The notes below the pieces were generated by a model that was not told the DNA's origin, made no database searches, and saw only the letters and a program-made list of their open reading frames with translations. Shown in pieces: positions 5,934-6,260 of a stretch of 6,260 bases of DNA (position 1 is the first letter of the stretch; the number at the start of each line of letters is the position of its first letter). The position numbers and the translations under genes were made by a program. Source of the DNA: an uncultured Porphyromonadaceae bacterium (GTDB lineage: Bacteria > Bacteroidota > Bacteroidia > Bacteroidales > Barnesiellaceae_A); NCBI GenBank assembly GCA_900542255.1, contig UQMR01000095.1:1-6260 (forward strand), written 5' to 3'.

Positions 5934-6260
5934 ATGAAATTTATCGTATCGAGCACGGTGCTGCTCTCGCATTTGCAAATTATCAGCCGAGTTATCAACT
6001 CGAAAAATTCGATGGCCATTTTGGATAATTTCCTTTTTGAACTGAAAGGCAACCAGCTTGTCGTTACAGCTTCCGACCAGGAGACCGTAATGACGACTAC
6101 CATCGAGGTAATGGACGTGACAGGCGAAGGATGCTTCGCCGTGTCGGCAAAAATATTGCTCGACCCCCTGAAAGAATTGCCCGAGCAACCCCTTACTTTC
6201 GACATCAACGACGATAACTTGGAGATATTCATCAATTACCAGAACGGTCGTTTCAATCTC
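5934..6260 (+). CDS. dnaN: DNA polymerase III beta subunit (sliding clamp), N-terminal part
   Basis: The first 109 codons of the beta clamp, the ring that holds DNA polymerase III on DNA; the gene continues past the right edge. The product begins M-K-F-I-V-S-S-T-V-L-L-S-H-L and continues with I-S-R-V-I-N-S-K-N-S-M-A-I-L-D-N-F-L-F-E. Further on it has L-V-V-T-A-S-D-Q-E-T and A-K-I-L-L-D-P-L-K-E-L-P-E-Q-P-L, the usual order of clamp domain I, close to Bacteroidales DnaN. The ATG at 5934 is the only sensible start because conserved residues begin at once. Upstream bases are A-rich (AAAACAAGAAAACC) with no Shine-Dalgarno sequence, typical for the phylum. It is separated from ogt by a 295-base leader with its own -7 element, so it is probably transcribed independently. 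As in other Bacteroidetes, dnaN here is not next to dnaA. Confidence 0.95.
   Translation, partial: MKFIVSSTVLLSHLQIISRVINSKNSMAILDNFLFELKGNQLVVTASDQETVMTTTIEVMDVTGEGCFAVSAKILLDPLKELPEQPLTFDINDDNLEIFINYQNGRFNL

Overview
The window looks like chromosomal DNA of a Bacteroidales bacterium (a gut relative of Bacteroides, Parabacteroides or Barnesiella). Three things point there: the start of dnaN is of Bacteroidetes type; TAnnTTTG-type -7 promoter elements sit before genes that lack clear Shine-Dalgarno sites; and the gene families present (an EFR1-type flavodoxin/ferredoxin, a secreted retropepsin-like protease, AbiEii and a PLD-helicase) are common in that order. The species cannot be fixed from this sequence. 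All supported genes are on the + strand.

Left part (about 1-2670), visibly AT-rich and accessory in character. It opens with the C-terminal part of an AbiEii-type nucleotidyltransferase toxin, cut by the window edge. Next is the N-terminal phospholipase-D-like domain of what is normally a long PLD/SNF2-helicase protein. Here it is broken by an apparent one-base deletion in an A run near 1227-1230, and the helicase part is absent. Third is a secreted aspartic protease-like protein with a signal peptide, a helical N-terminal region and two D-T-G motifs. A good rho-independent terminator (2725-2773) closes this block. It reads as the worn remains of a defence or mobile-gene island.

Middle (2774-3047) is a non-coding gap where base composition changes. 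It holds a weak promoter candidate just before the next gene.

Right part (3048-6260), richer in G+C and of core-genome character. An EFR1-family flavodoxin-like/2x[4Fe-4S] protein is followed after 15 bases by an Fsr-type (fosmidomycin-resistance family) MFS exporter. After 23 bases comes an Ogt-type O6-alkylguanine-DNA alkyltransferase, so these three probably form one operon. A 295-base leader region with a hairpin, a DnaA-box-like 9-mer and a consensus -7 element then precedes dnaN (DNA polymerase III beta clamp), which runs off the right edge.

No clearly new multi-gene system is present. The points most worth following are the two-motif secreted aspartic protease, the precisely readable decay of the PLD-helicase gene, and the close pairing of an iron-sulfur flavodoxin-like protein with an Fsr-type exporter.
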